22,210 bases of DNA. Origin: Sandaracinaceae bacterium. Its GTDB lineage: Bacteria > Myxococcota_A > Polyangia > Polyangiales > Houyiibacteriaceae. The position numbers and the translations under genes are program-made. Below are positions 1 through 10,000 of this stretch, one piece after another. The DNA lies in the NCBI GenBank assembly GCA_012514415.1, contig JAAZAH010000022.1, positions 1-22,210 on the forward strand. The letters are read 5' to 3'. Numbering within the stretch: the stretch's first letter is position 1; each line of letters opens with the position of its first letter. The notes under the pieces are model-generated. The model worked only from the letters and a program-made list of their open reading frames with translations, ran no database searches and was not told where the DNA came from.

Positions 1-16
1 TGGCGATGGGCCGCCG

Positions 17-997
17 TCAGGAGGCGATGACGAGGAGGTAGGCGAGATAGGCGCCGGTGAGGAGCGCCCCTTCGGCCCTCCCAAGCCGCCGCCGCCGCTT
101 CGTCGAAAGGAGAGCGAGGCCACCAAAAAGAGCGAGCGCCCCCAAGACGAGCGGGAGATCACGCACCATCAGCGTCGGCTCAGACCGCACGCCCGCGATG
201 ACGGCGGGGACGCCGAGCACGGCGAGAACATTGTAGATATTGGCGCCGATGAGGTTGCCGATGGCGAGTCCGCCATGACCTGCGCGCGCAGCGGCGATGG
301 ATGCGGTAAGCTCGGGGAGGCTCGTTCCGAATGCGACGATGGTGAGCCCGATAACAACCTCGCCCACGCCAAGAGCACGCGCGATCGACGTCGCACCGCT
401 CACTAAAAGATGAGCGCCCCCGATGAGGATCGCCAAACTTAACAGTGTAAAGATTGCAGCGCGAAGGACTGACGGCTCCGCACCGACAGCGGCATCGTCC
501 GGAGAAGGAGACGGAGAGTTTTGGCCTAAATCGCTCCCCCGCTCCCCGCTCGGTAGGCGATAGCTTGCGTAAAGATAGAGCCCAAGCGCGACAAGGAGGA
601 CGACGCCGTCGACTCTTCCGAGGACGCCATCCAAGATCAGCACCACCGCCAAAACGATGAAGCCTAGGAGAAGCGCGAGATCGCGGAAGAGGAGCTCGCG
701 CGGAATAAGAAGGGGCGAGGCGAGGGCAACGACACCAAGTACGCCAGTGAAATTGGTGACATTCGATCCGAGCGCGTTCCCGAGGGCAAGCTGAGGACTT
801 CCTTGGAGCGCGGCGATACCGGCGACGAGGAGCTCGGGCGCGGCAGAGCCAAAACCCACGACCGTGAGCCCGATGACCGACGCCGGTAGGCGGAGTCCCC
901 GCGCGAGCGCAGCGGCAGCATCCACGAATCGATCGGCCGCAAAAACGAGCGCCAGAAGTCCGGCGACGAGGGAAAGACTCGATAGAAAAATGCTCAC
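17..997 (-). CDS. CaCA-family sodium/calcium antiporter (YrbG-like)
   Basis: This is an inner-membrane cation/Ca2+ exchanger of 326 aa, close to the usual YrbG/NCX_Mj length. The two inverted alpha repeats that form the ion pathway are visible: GSAAPEL at about residues 50-56 with GNALGSNVTN at 73-82, and GTSLPEL at about 224-230 with GNLIGANIYN at 247-256. Hydrophobic segments fill both halves, and a polar loop at about 148-175 separates them, as expected for the two-times-five-helix fold. The first repeat has GSAAPEL instead of the usual GTSxPEL, a mild departure that keeps the key Glu. The start codon is GTG; I see no strong Shine-Dalgarno site, and an ATG 18 bases upstream is closed by a stop after three codons. 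The gene is divergent from the SDR gene. The family is clear; the transported ion (Na+/Ca2+ or K+/Ca2+) cannot be read from sequence. Confidence 0.9.
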   Translation of the reverse strand: MSIFLSSLSLVAGLLALVFAADRFVDAAAALARGLRLPASVIGLTVVGFGSAAPELLVAGIAALQGSPQLALGNALGSNVTNFTGVLGVVALASPLLIPRELLFRDLALLLGFIVLAVVLILDGVLGRVDGVVLLVALGLYLYASYRLPSGERGSDLGQNSPSPSPDDAAVGAEPSVLRAAIFTLLSLAILIGGAHLLVSGATSIARALGVGEVVIGLTIVAFGTSLPELTASIAAARAGHGGLAIGNLIGANIYNVLAVLGVPAVIAGVRSEPTLMVRDLPLVLGALALFGGLALLSTKRRRRLGRAEGALLTGAYLAYLLVIAS

Positions 998-1123
998 TCT
1001 AGGAGCTCATACCGCCCTCCGGCGACCGCGTCGAATCAAAGTGACCCGTTTCGGAGCATCGTGCGTTATGCTGACGATCCGCGCCAGATTGGGCAGGATT
1101 TGAACCATGGAGTGCATAGGGCG

Positions 1124-1897
1124 ATGACGAAGAAGACTGGACGCCTTGAAGGCAAAGTTGCGATTGTGACGGGCTCGAGCCGCGGCATCGGAAAGGCCAT
1201 CGCCGAAGCCTTCGCACGTGAAGGCGCGAGCGTCGTCATCGCCTCGCGTAAGCCCGAAGGCGTTCATGCCGCCGCCGAGGAGATCCAAAGCGCGGGCTTT
1301 GAAGCCGCCGGCATCCCGTGCCACGTCGGAAAAATCGACGATTGTAAGGCGCTCGTCGCATCGACCCTCGATCGCTACGGTAAGATCGACATCCTCGTCA
1401 ATAACGCGGCTACAAACCCATATTTTGGCCCCATGCAGGGCCTATCGATCGAGGCGTTTCGAAAGACCTTCGAGGTGAACGTCGAGGGCCCGTTCACGCT
1501 CACCCGCGAGGTCGTTGCGCATCTTCAGGAGCGCAGAGCGGGAGGCTCGATCATCAACACCTCGAGCGTGCTCGGCCTCATGGCCTCGCCGCTCCAGGGC
1601 GTCTATGGCATGACGAAGGCTGCGCTTATCTCGATGACGAAAACGCTCGCCAAAGAGCTTGGACAGACGGGCATCCGAGTGAACGCTCTCGCCCCAGGTA
1701 TCGTCGAGACGCGTTTTGCGAGCGCGCTCGTCGACAATGATGAGATCCGCGAGAGCATCCTAGAGAAAGCGGCAATCAAGCGCGTCGGTGTTCCCGAAGA
1801 CATTGCGGGAGGTGCGGTCTATCTCGCCTCCGATGAAGCGAGCTACCTCACGGGGCACGTTCTCGTGATCGACGGCGGCTGGACGCTCGGCGGTTGA
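1124..1897 (+). CDS. Short-chain dehydrogenase/reductase, DHRS4-like
   Basis: This is a classical SDR oxidoreductase of 257 aa, the normal length. It shows the cofactor motif TGSSRGIG (residues 16-23), NNAA (93-96), structural Asn119, and a catalytic triad of Ser148, Tyr161 and Lys165 (YGMTK). The C-terminal part has the usual PGIVET and YLTGHVLVIDGG motifs. Arg42-Lys43 just after the second beta strand suggest NADP(H) preference. The NPYFGP stretch after NNAA and the overall pattern resemble DHRS4-type carbonyl reductases and bacterial homologues often labelled 3-oxoacyl-ACP reductase; the substrate is not determinable. I chose the ATG at 1124 because homology starts there and a GGAG lies at 1109-1112. 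An in-frame ATG at 1061 would add 21 residues unlike the family. It is transcribed alone and converges on the next gene. Confidence 0.9.
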   Translation: MTKKTGRLEGKVAIVTGSSRGIGKAIAEAFAREGASVVIASRKPEGVHAAAEEIQSAGFEAAGIPCHVGKIDDCKALVASTLDRYGKIDILVNNAATNPYFGPMQGLSIEAFRKTFEVNVEGPFTLTREVVAHLQERRAGGSIINTSSVLGLMASPLQGVYGMTKAALISMTKTLAKELGQTGIRVNALAPGIVETRFASALVDNDEIRESILEKAAIKRVGVPEDIAGGAVYLASDEASYLTGHVLVIDGGWTLGG

Positions 1898-1951
1898 GTT
1901 TGCGGCCCTAGAGAAGACGGCCCAGTCCTCGCCGCCGGCTCTTGGGCGCGT

Positions 1952-2530
1952 CTATTCCCACCGGAGGCGCATCGTGCAATCCGGACCGTCGCCTCCACGG
2001 ATGATGTCCATCCTTGGTTTTTTCCCTCCCGCGGCGAGGATCAATTCTTCACCGCATCCTGCGAGTTCAATCCACATCAGGCGATCGAATCCGAAGCAGC
2101 CTTTGTACGTCGCCGTCGCTTCGCCCGCACCGGAAGCGATCTCGAGACGGCCGTGTGAATAATACGAGGTGAACATGCGCCCGGCGACGGAGAACACGGT
2201 TTCGGGGGAGAAGACTTTGAAGATCATCCGATAGACGCCATTGACATCTCTTCGGATGGATGCGGCTCCGATTTTTCGGATGAGCTCGTCGCCGCCCTCG
2301 CTGGACTCTTCGTGAAGGACCTTCAGCAAGTAACGGTAGAGCGAGGTCGGATACCATCCCGTATTGACGATGGTGTACTGGAGCATGTGTCGCTCCTCGA
2401 TCGGCATCGACATCAAAATGCGCGAAAATTCCTCCGCCCCGAGAATCTCTTCAGCGACCGTGAGCACGGACCGAAAAGCGACACCCTTGACGAGCGGCTC
2501 ATTGGCCTCGGACTTCGACTTTTTGAACAA
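1952..2530 (-). CDS. Small soluble protein, possibly DUF2378/TIGR02265-like
   Basis: The predicted protein is 192 aa with no signal peptide or membrane segment. It begins with a lysine-rich leader, followed by a helical region (about residues 20-120) containing GWYPTSLYRYLL near residue 57 and SYYSHG near 125. A beta-rich C-terminal part ends in the pattern DCTMRLRWE. The order (an EEFSRIL helix, GWYP, a YY...G.LE strand, final RWE) resembles proteins abundant in Myxococcota that I recall as DUF2378/TIGR02265 or V4R-like ligand-binding domains. This is recognition by pattern only and the function is unknown. The start appears to be TTG at 2530, preceded by AGGGAGG at a workable distance; an ATG four bases upstream is in another frame and closes quickly. 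It stands alone between convergent and divergent neighbours. Confidence 0.7.
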   Translation of the reverse strand: MFKKSKSEANEPLVKGVAFRSVLTVAEEILGAEEFSRILMSMPIEERHMLQYTIVNTGWYPTSLYRYLLKVLHEESSEGGDELIRKIGAASIRRDVNGVYRMIFKVFSPETVFSVAGRMFTSYYSHGRLEIASGAGEATATYKGCFGFDRLMWIELAGCGEELILAAGGKKPRMDIIRGGDGPDCTMRLRWE

Positions 2531-2761
2531 TCATCCCTCCCTAGCGGCTCTCGAGACTTCGGGTTCGAGTAGGCGGATCCATTGACGCCCCTCGAAGTGC
2601 TAACACGTCCGCGGGGCGAAAAGGAATCGAACCCGCACTTTCGTTTGCTAGCGCACACTCCCAGACATGATCGATCGCCGTTCGAAGTGAAATTCAAAAT
2701 CCAAAACGCGCGAACTTCCTGATATTCTTGGCGCCCTGTGAGGCAAACGAGGGCAGACATC

Positions 2762-5700
2762 GTGGGTAAGGATCGCCTCGAGGCGTTGAACGCGCGGCTC
2801 GCCGAAGAAAGCGATGGGGTCGAGCGCGCGCTCCTGCTCCTCGAGCGCGCGACACTCCTCGATGGGGGGGCTAGGATCCAAGACGCGGTCGAAGCCTATC
2901 AGACAGCTCCGTCTCTCTCGCAGCCTCCGCTCGCTCTTCTCCAAATCCTTGCCGATCGCCGGGCGCATAAAGGCATCGAAAAGGTCCTCCGAGCTGAGCT
3001 TCAACTCGAAGTCGATCCCGAGCGGGTCCAGCGCGGATATCGGCTCCTCATCGCTGCCGTTTTGGCGCGCGCCCTCCCCTCGTCGGAGCTCGCCGAGGCA
3101 GAGCGAGCCATCGCACATCTTAGCGAGGGACCGGCGAAGGCGGCGCTCAAGGAACGAATCGCGAGGGCGAGGAAGGATCACACCCAGCTCATCAACGCGC
3201 TCGAAGAACGAGAGCGGCTCTGCTCCGATCGAAAGAGAGCGGCCCTCTTTCGTCTCGAGCGGCTAGGCATGTTGCCGCCTTGCTCCGAGCGATCGCTCGA
3301 GATGGCCAAGGCATGCAACCAACTCGGCGAGAGTCTTCATGCAGCGCTCCACTATCTGAGCGCCGCGGCTGATCCATCGCTCGATCCCGAAGTGCGTGAG
3401 ATGGCGCTCCTCCATGCATCGCGCGCCGCGCCTCAAAGCCCCTTCGTTCAGAGTTTCGCGCTCGCTGAGCTCACGCAGCCGTCCTCCCGGACCGAGGTGG
3501 ATACGCGGCTCAAGGGCCTCGATGCGGGCGATCCGGTCGATCAATTGAGTGAAGGCTTCGCGCTGCTTCAGGCTGGAAGGATCAAGCGAGCGACGATCCT
3601 CCTCCAGCGAGCCTATGAGCGCGCTCCCACCACCGAAGCCCTCCTCCTTTTGGATCGGGCGCTCGAGCTACGCGGTGCGCACCGGGAGAGAGCGGCGCGG
3701 CTCGAAGCTCACCTCGGCTCTGACCGCGCGGGCGAACTGGATCCCGCACTTCGTTCAAGCCTCCTGATGCACCTGTCGAGCGTGCTCGAGGACGAACTTG
3801 ACGACGCGAGCGGTGCACGAAAAAAGCTCGCGGAGGCGGCTCTCAGCGAGGCTCCATACCTCCCGGCGCTTGCGCGACTTCTCATCCGTATGGAAGCAGA
3901 GAGCCCGCCGGATGCCGAAACCCGAAGGATTCTTCTCCGGCGGCTCATCGACGCTCACCCCGAGGACGAGCTCACCGTCGCTGTCCTTGCCGAAGAAGCG
4001 CTCGCGGGCCGGCTCGATGCATCGACGCTGCTGGAGTCAGCACGCTCTGACCTGCTCGTCGAGCTCGCCCGCCTTCTCTCGCTGAAAAAGGGCGATATCG
4101 ACGGCGCAATCGAAGCCTTAATCCGTCTTGCGAGTGCATCTCCCGAGCTCGCAATCCCCGCGCGGGTGAACGCCGCCGCGCTCAGCCTCGCGTTGGGCAA
4201 AGAGGATCGCGCGCGGTCGATCTTCGAGGCCCTCCCTCCCTGCGCACCGCTCACACCTCTCGGAATTGCGCTCGCCGAATCGCTTGATGTCGGACGTGCT
4301 AAGCGCCAGTCTCAGCCAACCGAGGCGCCTCAAGCCAGAGAAGACGATCCTCTCCGCGCCGCCCTCGAGGCCGAACTCCGAGGAGAGCGGGACATCGCCC
4401 TTGAGCGTTATCTCCGCGCGTTCGAACTCAACCGTCAGTCGCCGATCGCCTTGGGCGGACTTCTGCGGAGCGCGTTCACATCGCGTCCCGATCTCGGAAA
4501 GCGCGCGCTCCGCGAGATCGCTGCATCTGGCGCCCCCGGCGAACGCTCCGCACGGCTCGAGCTCGCTCTAATGGACGACGAGGACGCCGAAGCCGCGCTT
4601 GTGCCCACGGATGCGCTTCATGCGCTGGAGATCGCACTCGGAGGCCGTGGCGATCCGCAGAAAAGCGATGCCGCGCTCCTTACGCTCACGGACCTCGCCC
4701 CCGACCGGAACCTCGCGCTCCCGACGCCTCTTTTTGAGGGCGCGAAGTCCTTCCGATCGGTGCTCGACGATCCCGATCTCAGCGACGATGAGAGGGCCCG
4801 CCTCCGAATCTTGAGCAGCATCCTCGACGGTCACGCCGACGATGATCTGCACCTCGATCGTTTCTTGGCGCGCGAAGCGAGCGAGCTCGACAGAGCGCTC
4901 GCTAGAGAGCTCACTCTTCGCTCGCCTCAGGCAAAGCGGCGAGCCCACATGCTTTTAGAGCTCGCACTCTCTCCTAGAGCAAAGGTGGACGTCGAACTTC
5001 TCGCCCTCAGCGGCTGGGAGGCGCTTGAGGCCCAAGACGCCGAGGGGGCGCTCTCTGCCGCGCGGCGACTCATCGTTCTCGAACCGGACGATCTTTCGAG
5101 CCTTGAGCTGCTCCGCGTCGCGTCCATTCGCGCGGGCGAATTCGCTCTCGCCTCGACGGCCTCACTTTCCCTCGCCCGCTTCGCGAGGGGGAGACGGGCA
5201 CATCTTCTTCTCACCGAAGCCGTCGAGCTCTACCTCCTGAGCGAGGATTCTCCCGAGGGTGCGTCCGAACTCTTTGAGGAATGCGCCGAACGAGGCGCCT
5301 TCACTCCCGATACATTTCGAGCCCTTTCCCGCCGCGCGGAAGCGCTCGACCCCGAAGGACAGCGCGAACGGCTCTCAAGGCTTCTTTCGGGCCTCCCTGA
5401 GGCTCATCCCCTCTACAAAGTTGCGGCGCTCGAACTCGCCTTTGTCGAGCGTGAACACGGCAACGTCAGGGAGAGCCGCCGCTGGCTCGAAAGACTCGGC
5501 TCGAGCGAGGCTCTCCCAGTCGAGGCTCTCGAGCTGAGCGCCGAGCTCGCGATCATCGAGAATCGGCGAGATGAGGCGATCGCGCTCCTTCAAAGAGCGA
5601 TCCAGCGTCAGAGCGATCCATCGAAAAACGGTGAGGCGCTTTCTTGGCTCGCCAAACTACTCGGTGAGCGAGGCGATGTGACAAAGGCACTGCTCGCATA

Positions 5701-7030
5701 CGAGGAGCTCCGAGCGCTTCGGCCACTTTTGCCGGAGGAGCTCGAGAGTCTCTCGCATCTCGCGCTCCGAGCGGGCGACCATGAACGCGCGGCGGCGGCG
5801 AATCTCGAGGCCGCTGCGACCGTGGGTTCGCGCGAAGCCGCCGCCCTCCACGTCCGCGCCGCGAGCCTCGCCAGCCAGCTCCAAGGCGGAAGCGAGATCG
5901 CCAAACGCTTCTACCGAAACGCCATCCGCGAAGAGCCCACAAATATCGACGCCGTGATCGGCCTTCACCATCTTTCCGTCAACCCAGCCGAGCAGAGGCG
6001 CATCGCCGAGCGAATCTCCGAGCTCATCGACGCGAATTTCCCGCTCAAGCGGCTCGATGTGGCCTTCGTGCGGAGCGTCGCGAACTATGCGCGCGTCGTC
6101 GCCGATCCCATCCGCGCCGCGGCTGTGACCGAGGCTCTCAGCGCGATTGGTTTTGTCCGCTCGGAGAGCTTCGACGAAAGCGATGAATACACCCAGTTTG
6201 TCCTCCACCAAGAGCTCGAACCGAGCGCCGTCATCCGGGCCCTCGCGGTTGCGCCGCATCACGAGCCTCGCCGGCAAGCGGTAGAGGGCGGCACCGAAGA
6301 GAATGCGCTCGATCACGCTTTATCTGTAACCGCTCACATCGATGCCGCGCTCGAGCGCGGTTCACGCGCCGAACGGCTCGGCTTCAATCAAAGCGATCGC
6401 ATCCGGCGTGAAAGCCGCTCCGCACTTCGTGATGAACTCAACGCCATCGCTCGACTCTTCGGCGAGGAAGGGCTCGATCTCTACCGCGGAGGAACCGATG
6501 AAGGCGCCCTCTTCTTCGGCCCCTTCAAAAAGACCCGGGCGTTTTTCGCAGGCGCCTCGGTCAAGCCTCCCCTCAGCCGTGCCGTACGTTTCTCTATCGG
6601 CGCCGAACTCTACAGCCATCGTCGCGGGTCCGCGTCACTGCTCGGTCTCGAACTCGAGGAGCTGGCAATGTTTGCGGAGGACCTTCACCGCATCGCGCGC
6701 GGGGAGCAGGCAGCGAGCCGCGCGATCAAGGGCGTCTCGCTCGGCTTTCTTGAGAGACGAGCGTTCAAGGCAGCCCTCGAACGCACGGGATCGGTCGCCG
6801 ACCTCGAGCGAGTGCTGCGCATCCTCCGGCTCGAGCATGATCGCGCAAGTCTCCTCGCCGTGGGCGATCTGCACGAGACCCTTCGCCTCGTGATCGGTGG
6901 TGCCCCCGAGCCCGCGAAGGTCGAAGGAAACGAACGCGGCCTCGCCCTCTTTTCATTCTTTATCGATAGGCGCGCCGCAGCCTTCCACCGCCTCTACGGC
7001 GCGGGACAATGGGTCGAGAGCCATGAGTGA
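2762..7030 (+). CDS. Giant TPR-repeat protein, first gene of operon
   Basis: This protein of about 1422 aa is built almost wholly of helical hairpins with TPR-like spacing, for example VLEPDDLSSLELLRVASIRA and FYRNAIREEPTNIDAVIGLH. It is rich in Ala, Leu, Glu and Arg, and has no signal peptide or membrane segment, so it is probably a cytoplasmic scaffold. From about residue 1120 the repeats give way to a distinct C-terminal domain ending near LRLEHDRASLLAVGDLHETL. That domain resembles the C-terminus of the next gene's product. I prefer the GTG at 2762 because CGAGGG lies eight bases upstream; a GTG at 2738 is in frame but has no ribosome binding site. The stop overlaps the next start by eight bases (ATGAGTGA). 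Large TPR proteins of this kind are typical of Myxococcota and are sometimes annotated as gliding-motility related. No such role is shown here. Confidence 0.88.
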   Translation: MGKDRLEALNARLAEESDGVERALLLLERATLLDGGARIQDAVEAYQTAPSLSQPPLALLQILADRRAHKGIEKVLRAELQLEVDPERVQRGYRLLIAAVLARALPSSELAEAERAIAHLSEGPAKAALKERIARARKDHTQLINALEERERLCSDRKRAALFRLERLGMLPPCSERSLEMAKACNQLGESLHAALHYLSAAADPSLDPEVREMALLHASRAAPQSPFVQSFALAELTQPSSRTEVDTRLKGLDAGDPVDQLSEGFALLQAGRIKRATILLQRAYERAPTTEALLLLDRALELRGAHRERAARLEAHLGSDRAGELDPALRSSLLMHLSSVLEDELDDASGARKKLAEAALSEAPYLPALARLLIRMEAESPPDAETRRILLRRLIDAHPEDELTVAVLAEEALAGRLDASTLLESARSDLLVELARLLSLKKGDIDGAIEALIRLASASPELAIPARVNAAALSLALGKEDRARSIFEALPPCAPLTPLGIALAESLDVGRAKRQSQPTEAPQAREDDPLRAALEAELRGERDIALERYLRAFELNRQSPIALGGLLRSAFTSRPDLGKRALREIAASGAPGERSARLELALMDDEDAEAALVPTDALHALEIALGGRGDPQKSDAALLTLTDLAPDRNLALPTPLFEGAKSFRSVLDDPDLSDDERARLRILSSILDGHADDDLHLDRFLAREASELDRALARELTLRSPQAKRRAHMLLELALSPRAKVDVELLALSGWEALEAQDAEGALSAARRLIVLEPDDLSSLELLRVASIRAGEFALASTASLSLARFARGRRAHLLLTEAVELYLLSEDSPEGASELFEECAERGAFTPDTFRALSRRAEALDPEGQRERLSRLLSGLPEAHPLYKVAALELAFVEREHGNVRESRRWLERLGSSEALPVEALELSAELAIIENRRDEAIALLQRAIQRQSDPSKNGEALSWLAKLLGERGDVTKALLAYEELRALRPLLPEELESLSHLALRAGDHERAAAANLEAAATVGSREAAALHVRAASLASQLQGGSEIAKRFYRNAIREEPTNIDAVIGLHHLSVNPAEQRRIAERISELIDANFPLKRLDVAFVRSVANYARVVADPIRAAAVTEALSAIGFVRSESFDESDEYTQFVLHQELEPSAVIRALAVAPHHEPRRQAVEGGTEENALDHALSVTAHIDAALERGSRAERLGFNQSDRIRRESRSALRDELNAIARLFGEEGLDLYRGGTDEGALFFGPFKKTRAFFAGASVKPPLSRAVRFSIGAELYSHRRGSASLLGLELEELAMFAEDLHRIARGEQAASRAIKGVSLGFLERRAFKAALERTGSVADLERVLRILRLEHDRASLLAVGDLHETLRLVIGGAPEPAKVEGNERGLALFSFFIDRRAAAFHRLYGAGQWVESHE

Positions 7031-10000
7031 GAAGCTCGATCGGATCGACAACGAAGCGGCGAGCGCTCAAGCGTCTTTGGACGATCTCGTCATCGAATTC
7101 GACGCGCCCATTTCATCCGGCCCGTCCAACATCCAGCTCGATTTTGAGGCGAAGGCCGAAGCGCCGCTCGAAAGAGCGATCCCTAGGTTTGCCTCGCGGC
7201 CCGCTCTCGGCGACGAGCGACGCGATCCCTCCTTCCGCTCGCCTCTTTCGGGCGACGATGCGGCGGCGATACTCGAGCGTGCTGAGTGGATGCGGACACT
7301 CAGCGATCGCGTCAAAGGCCGACATCGTGCGCGCCTCCTCGGGATCGTCTCGAGGCTCCTTGAACGCGTTGGCGATCCTCGCCATGAAAAACTACTCGAA
7401 TCCGCGCTCCTTGAAGCTCCCGAAAGTTCCGTGCTCCTTCGCCGAGCCAGCGAGCTCGCGGAGGCTGCGGGCGATCGAAGCCTGCTCATCGAGCGCCTCA
7501 CGGCCGAGCTCGCCCAGCTCGCCGATCCGAGCGCACGCCTCCCTCGTGAGATCAAGCTCGCCGCTGCCCTCGGGAAAAGCTCGAAAGCGATGGAGATCGC
7601 CCGCAGCCTCCGCGAGAGGCACCCCAATGAACCGGGAGCCGTCTTCTTCTCACTCTACATCGCCGAGACGCTTGGCGATCCCAACGAGATCGCGCAAGCA
7701 CTCGCCGCCGCAATCCGTGCGGCGGACTCCGATCGGCTGAGGGCGCGGCTCGCACTCCGACTCGCGCATCACGCCGAGGAAGGGGGCCAGTATAGCGCGG
7801 CCAAGGCGTGGGCGGACTTCGCTCTGTCCAGGGATCCTTCTCTCGAAGCAGGCTTCCTCATTGCCATCCGAGCGGCGCGGCGGCTCGAGGATCCTCAAGC
7901 GCTGCGAGAATCACTCCTTGCCTGGCTGAGCCGGCTCGACGGGGGACCGCTCCGAAGCGCGCTCATTCAATGGGGCCTTCGCCTGAACCGCGCGCTCGGT
8001 GGCGCGCTGTCGCTAAGCGAAGCATTGCTCGAGGGTGAGAGCCTCGTGAGCGCTCAGCGGCTCCGCGCCGAGCTCGCCATCGAGAGAGGCGATCTCCAGG
8101 CTGCACGCGATGCTCTCAGGCGGCTCATCCGCTACGCGGGCCCGAACGAACAGGCGATCGCGCTCCGGGATCTCGCCATCTTCGCGGCGATCGATGGGGA
8201 TCGCTCTCTCGCGGAGCGCGCGCTCAAAGAGGCGAGCTACCTCGAAGCTGGGGAGGAGGGGCACGCTGCCTATCTGCTCTCCATCATCGGTAAAGCGAGC
8301 CCGCTTCGGAAAGGAGGGCGCCGCGATGAGCCGAGCGAAGACGAAGCGGGCGATCCACTCGCCCTCCTCACGGCGGCGCTGAGAAGCGGCAACCTCGAGG
8401 CTGCGTTCCACCTCGCTCAAGGAGAGCGTTTTGGGGGCGACCCGAGCCTCGCCATGCTGAGGACAAGCTTCGCGTTCTGGAAGCGTGATGAAGAGGCGGT
8501 CGCGCACTCCATCTTGCGCGAGGTGGAGACCCGGCCCGTTGGCGCACGGACGGGAGCCCTCTTTCTTCTGGCCCTTACCTCCCCGAGGAGCGTCGATCTC
8601 CCCGCACATCTCTCTGATTTTGGCCAGGAAGAACGCGCCGACGACGTCTCCCTCGTCTGCGCCGCGCTCGATGCGCAATCAAGCGGGATGCCGCTGTCGT
8701 CACGGGCCACTCAAAAGGCCGCGGCGCGTGAGAACACCTCCCCCTTCGAATCGCTGCGCCGTGTGATCCGAGGCGAGCTTTCGCACGGAGAGGCGATCGC
8801 GACGCCCGCCTTTCGCGAGATCCTACTCCTTGCGTCACGTCGTTGGATCCCGGACGCGCTCTTTGATTCCTCAACCACCGTAAATGGCCATGCTGCATCG
8901 AGCGATCCCTTCATCCGGCTTGCCGAGGCAAAGCGTCGCGCCGCCGAGGGAGATCTCAAGCTCGGCAAAGAGCGGCTCATTCCCGCCGACCATCCAGAGC
9001 TCCGCCTCGCCCTCGCCGAGATCGAACTCATGGAGGGGGAGACAAAGCGAGCGCGGCTCCTTCTCGGCGAGCTCCTCGAGAACAAAAAACCATCCGACGA
9101 GTCGCCGCAGCTCCCCACTTTGCGAGCAGCGCGCCTTCTCGAAGTCGTCGCCGATGCCGAGAACGATACGGAGTGCTGGCTCCGCGCTCTTCAAGCTCAG
9201 CTTGGGGCGCTCGAGCCCGAAGAGCTCCTCGTCCAGCTGGAACGCGCACTTTTCGAACTCCCTCTGCGTGGAGCCTTCGGGCTCATCAGGCCTGACCTCC
9301 TGCATTCGCTCGCTCAAGGGGAGCGAGCTCCTCTCGCTCTCTTTGAGATGCTCGAGTTCGGAACGAGGGATGCACGCGTCCTCCGCGATACACTCGACTT
9401 GCTCGCGCAAAGGAGCGCTCATCCTCGTGTAAAGCGTGCCCGCCTGCTCCGTGCAGCGGACATTGCGCTGACGCTGGGCGAACCCGATAAAGCGGATGCG
9501 CTCCAAGCCGATGCCGCGTCCATTCCGTTAAGCCCGACGGTCCATGAAACTGACGATGCGCTCAAGCGCGGCCTCGACGCGCTCGATCGTGCGCTTCGAG
9601 AGGGCGACGTCCAAGCGGCCGAAGCCCGCTACGACGCCCTTGAATTCGACCATCCCAATTCACCCCACATTCAACTTCGACGCGCGAGGATTCTTATGGC
9701 GAAAGAACGAAATGAAGCTGCGATCCAGACCCTCCGAGAGCTTGTGGGAGGTGAGCTCGACGACGAACTCAGGCATGAATCGCTCCTCGAGCTCGCCTCG
9801 CTCTTCGATCGCTTCCGCGGTGATAAGCTCGCCTCGATCTCGGCCCTCGAAGAGGCCCTCGCGCTAAAGCCCGATGATCCCGATACGCTTTGCCTGCTCG
9901 CGCCTCTGAAGCTCGTCGTCGGCGAGCGCGATGAGGCCCGGGCACTTTTCAACCGGGCGATCGAGGCGGCACGGACTCCGGTCCTCCGGCGAGAAAAACG

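Noticed and set aside
2598..2608. AAGTGCTAAC resembling one half of a CIRCE (HrcA) operator.
   Set aside because: Only a partial half-site is present; no partner half with a 9-base gap, and no heat-shock gene follows.
2610..2650. T-arm-like sequence on the minus strand (GCGGGTTCGATTCC), suggesting a tRNA or tmRNA end.
   Set aside because: The T-stem does not close (GCGGG against CCTTT), no acceptor strand complementary to the following bases lies at the right distance upstream, and no anticodon arm forms.
5657..6316. Long open frame of 219 codons opposite the first TPR gene.
   Set aside because: It is a high-GC antisense shadow with low-complexity composition, no recognisable motif and no ribosome binding site; the sense frame is the clear gene.
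6897..7022. Upstream extension of the second TPR gene by 42 codons.
   Set aside because: It lies entirely within the coding C-terminus of the first TPR gene; the ATG at 7023 overlapping the stop is the usual coupled start.
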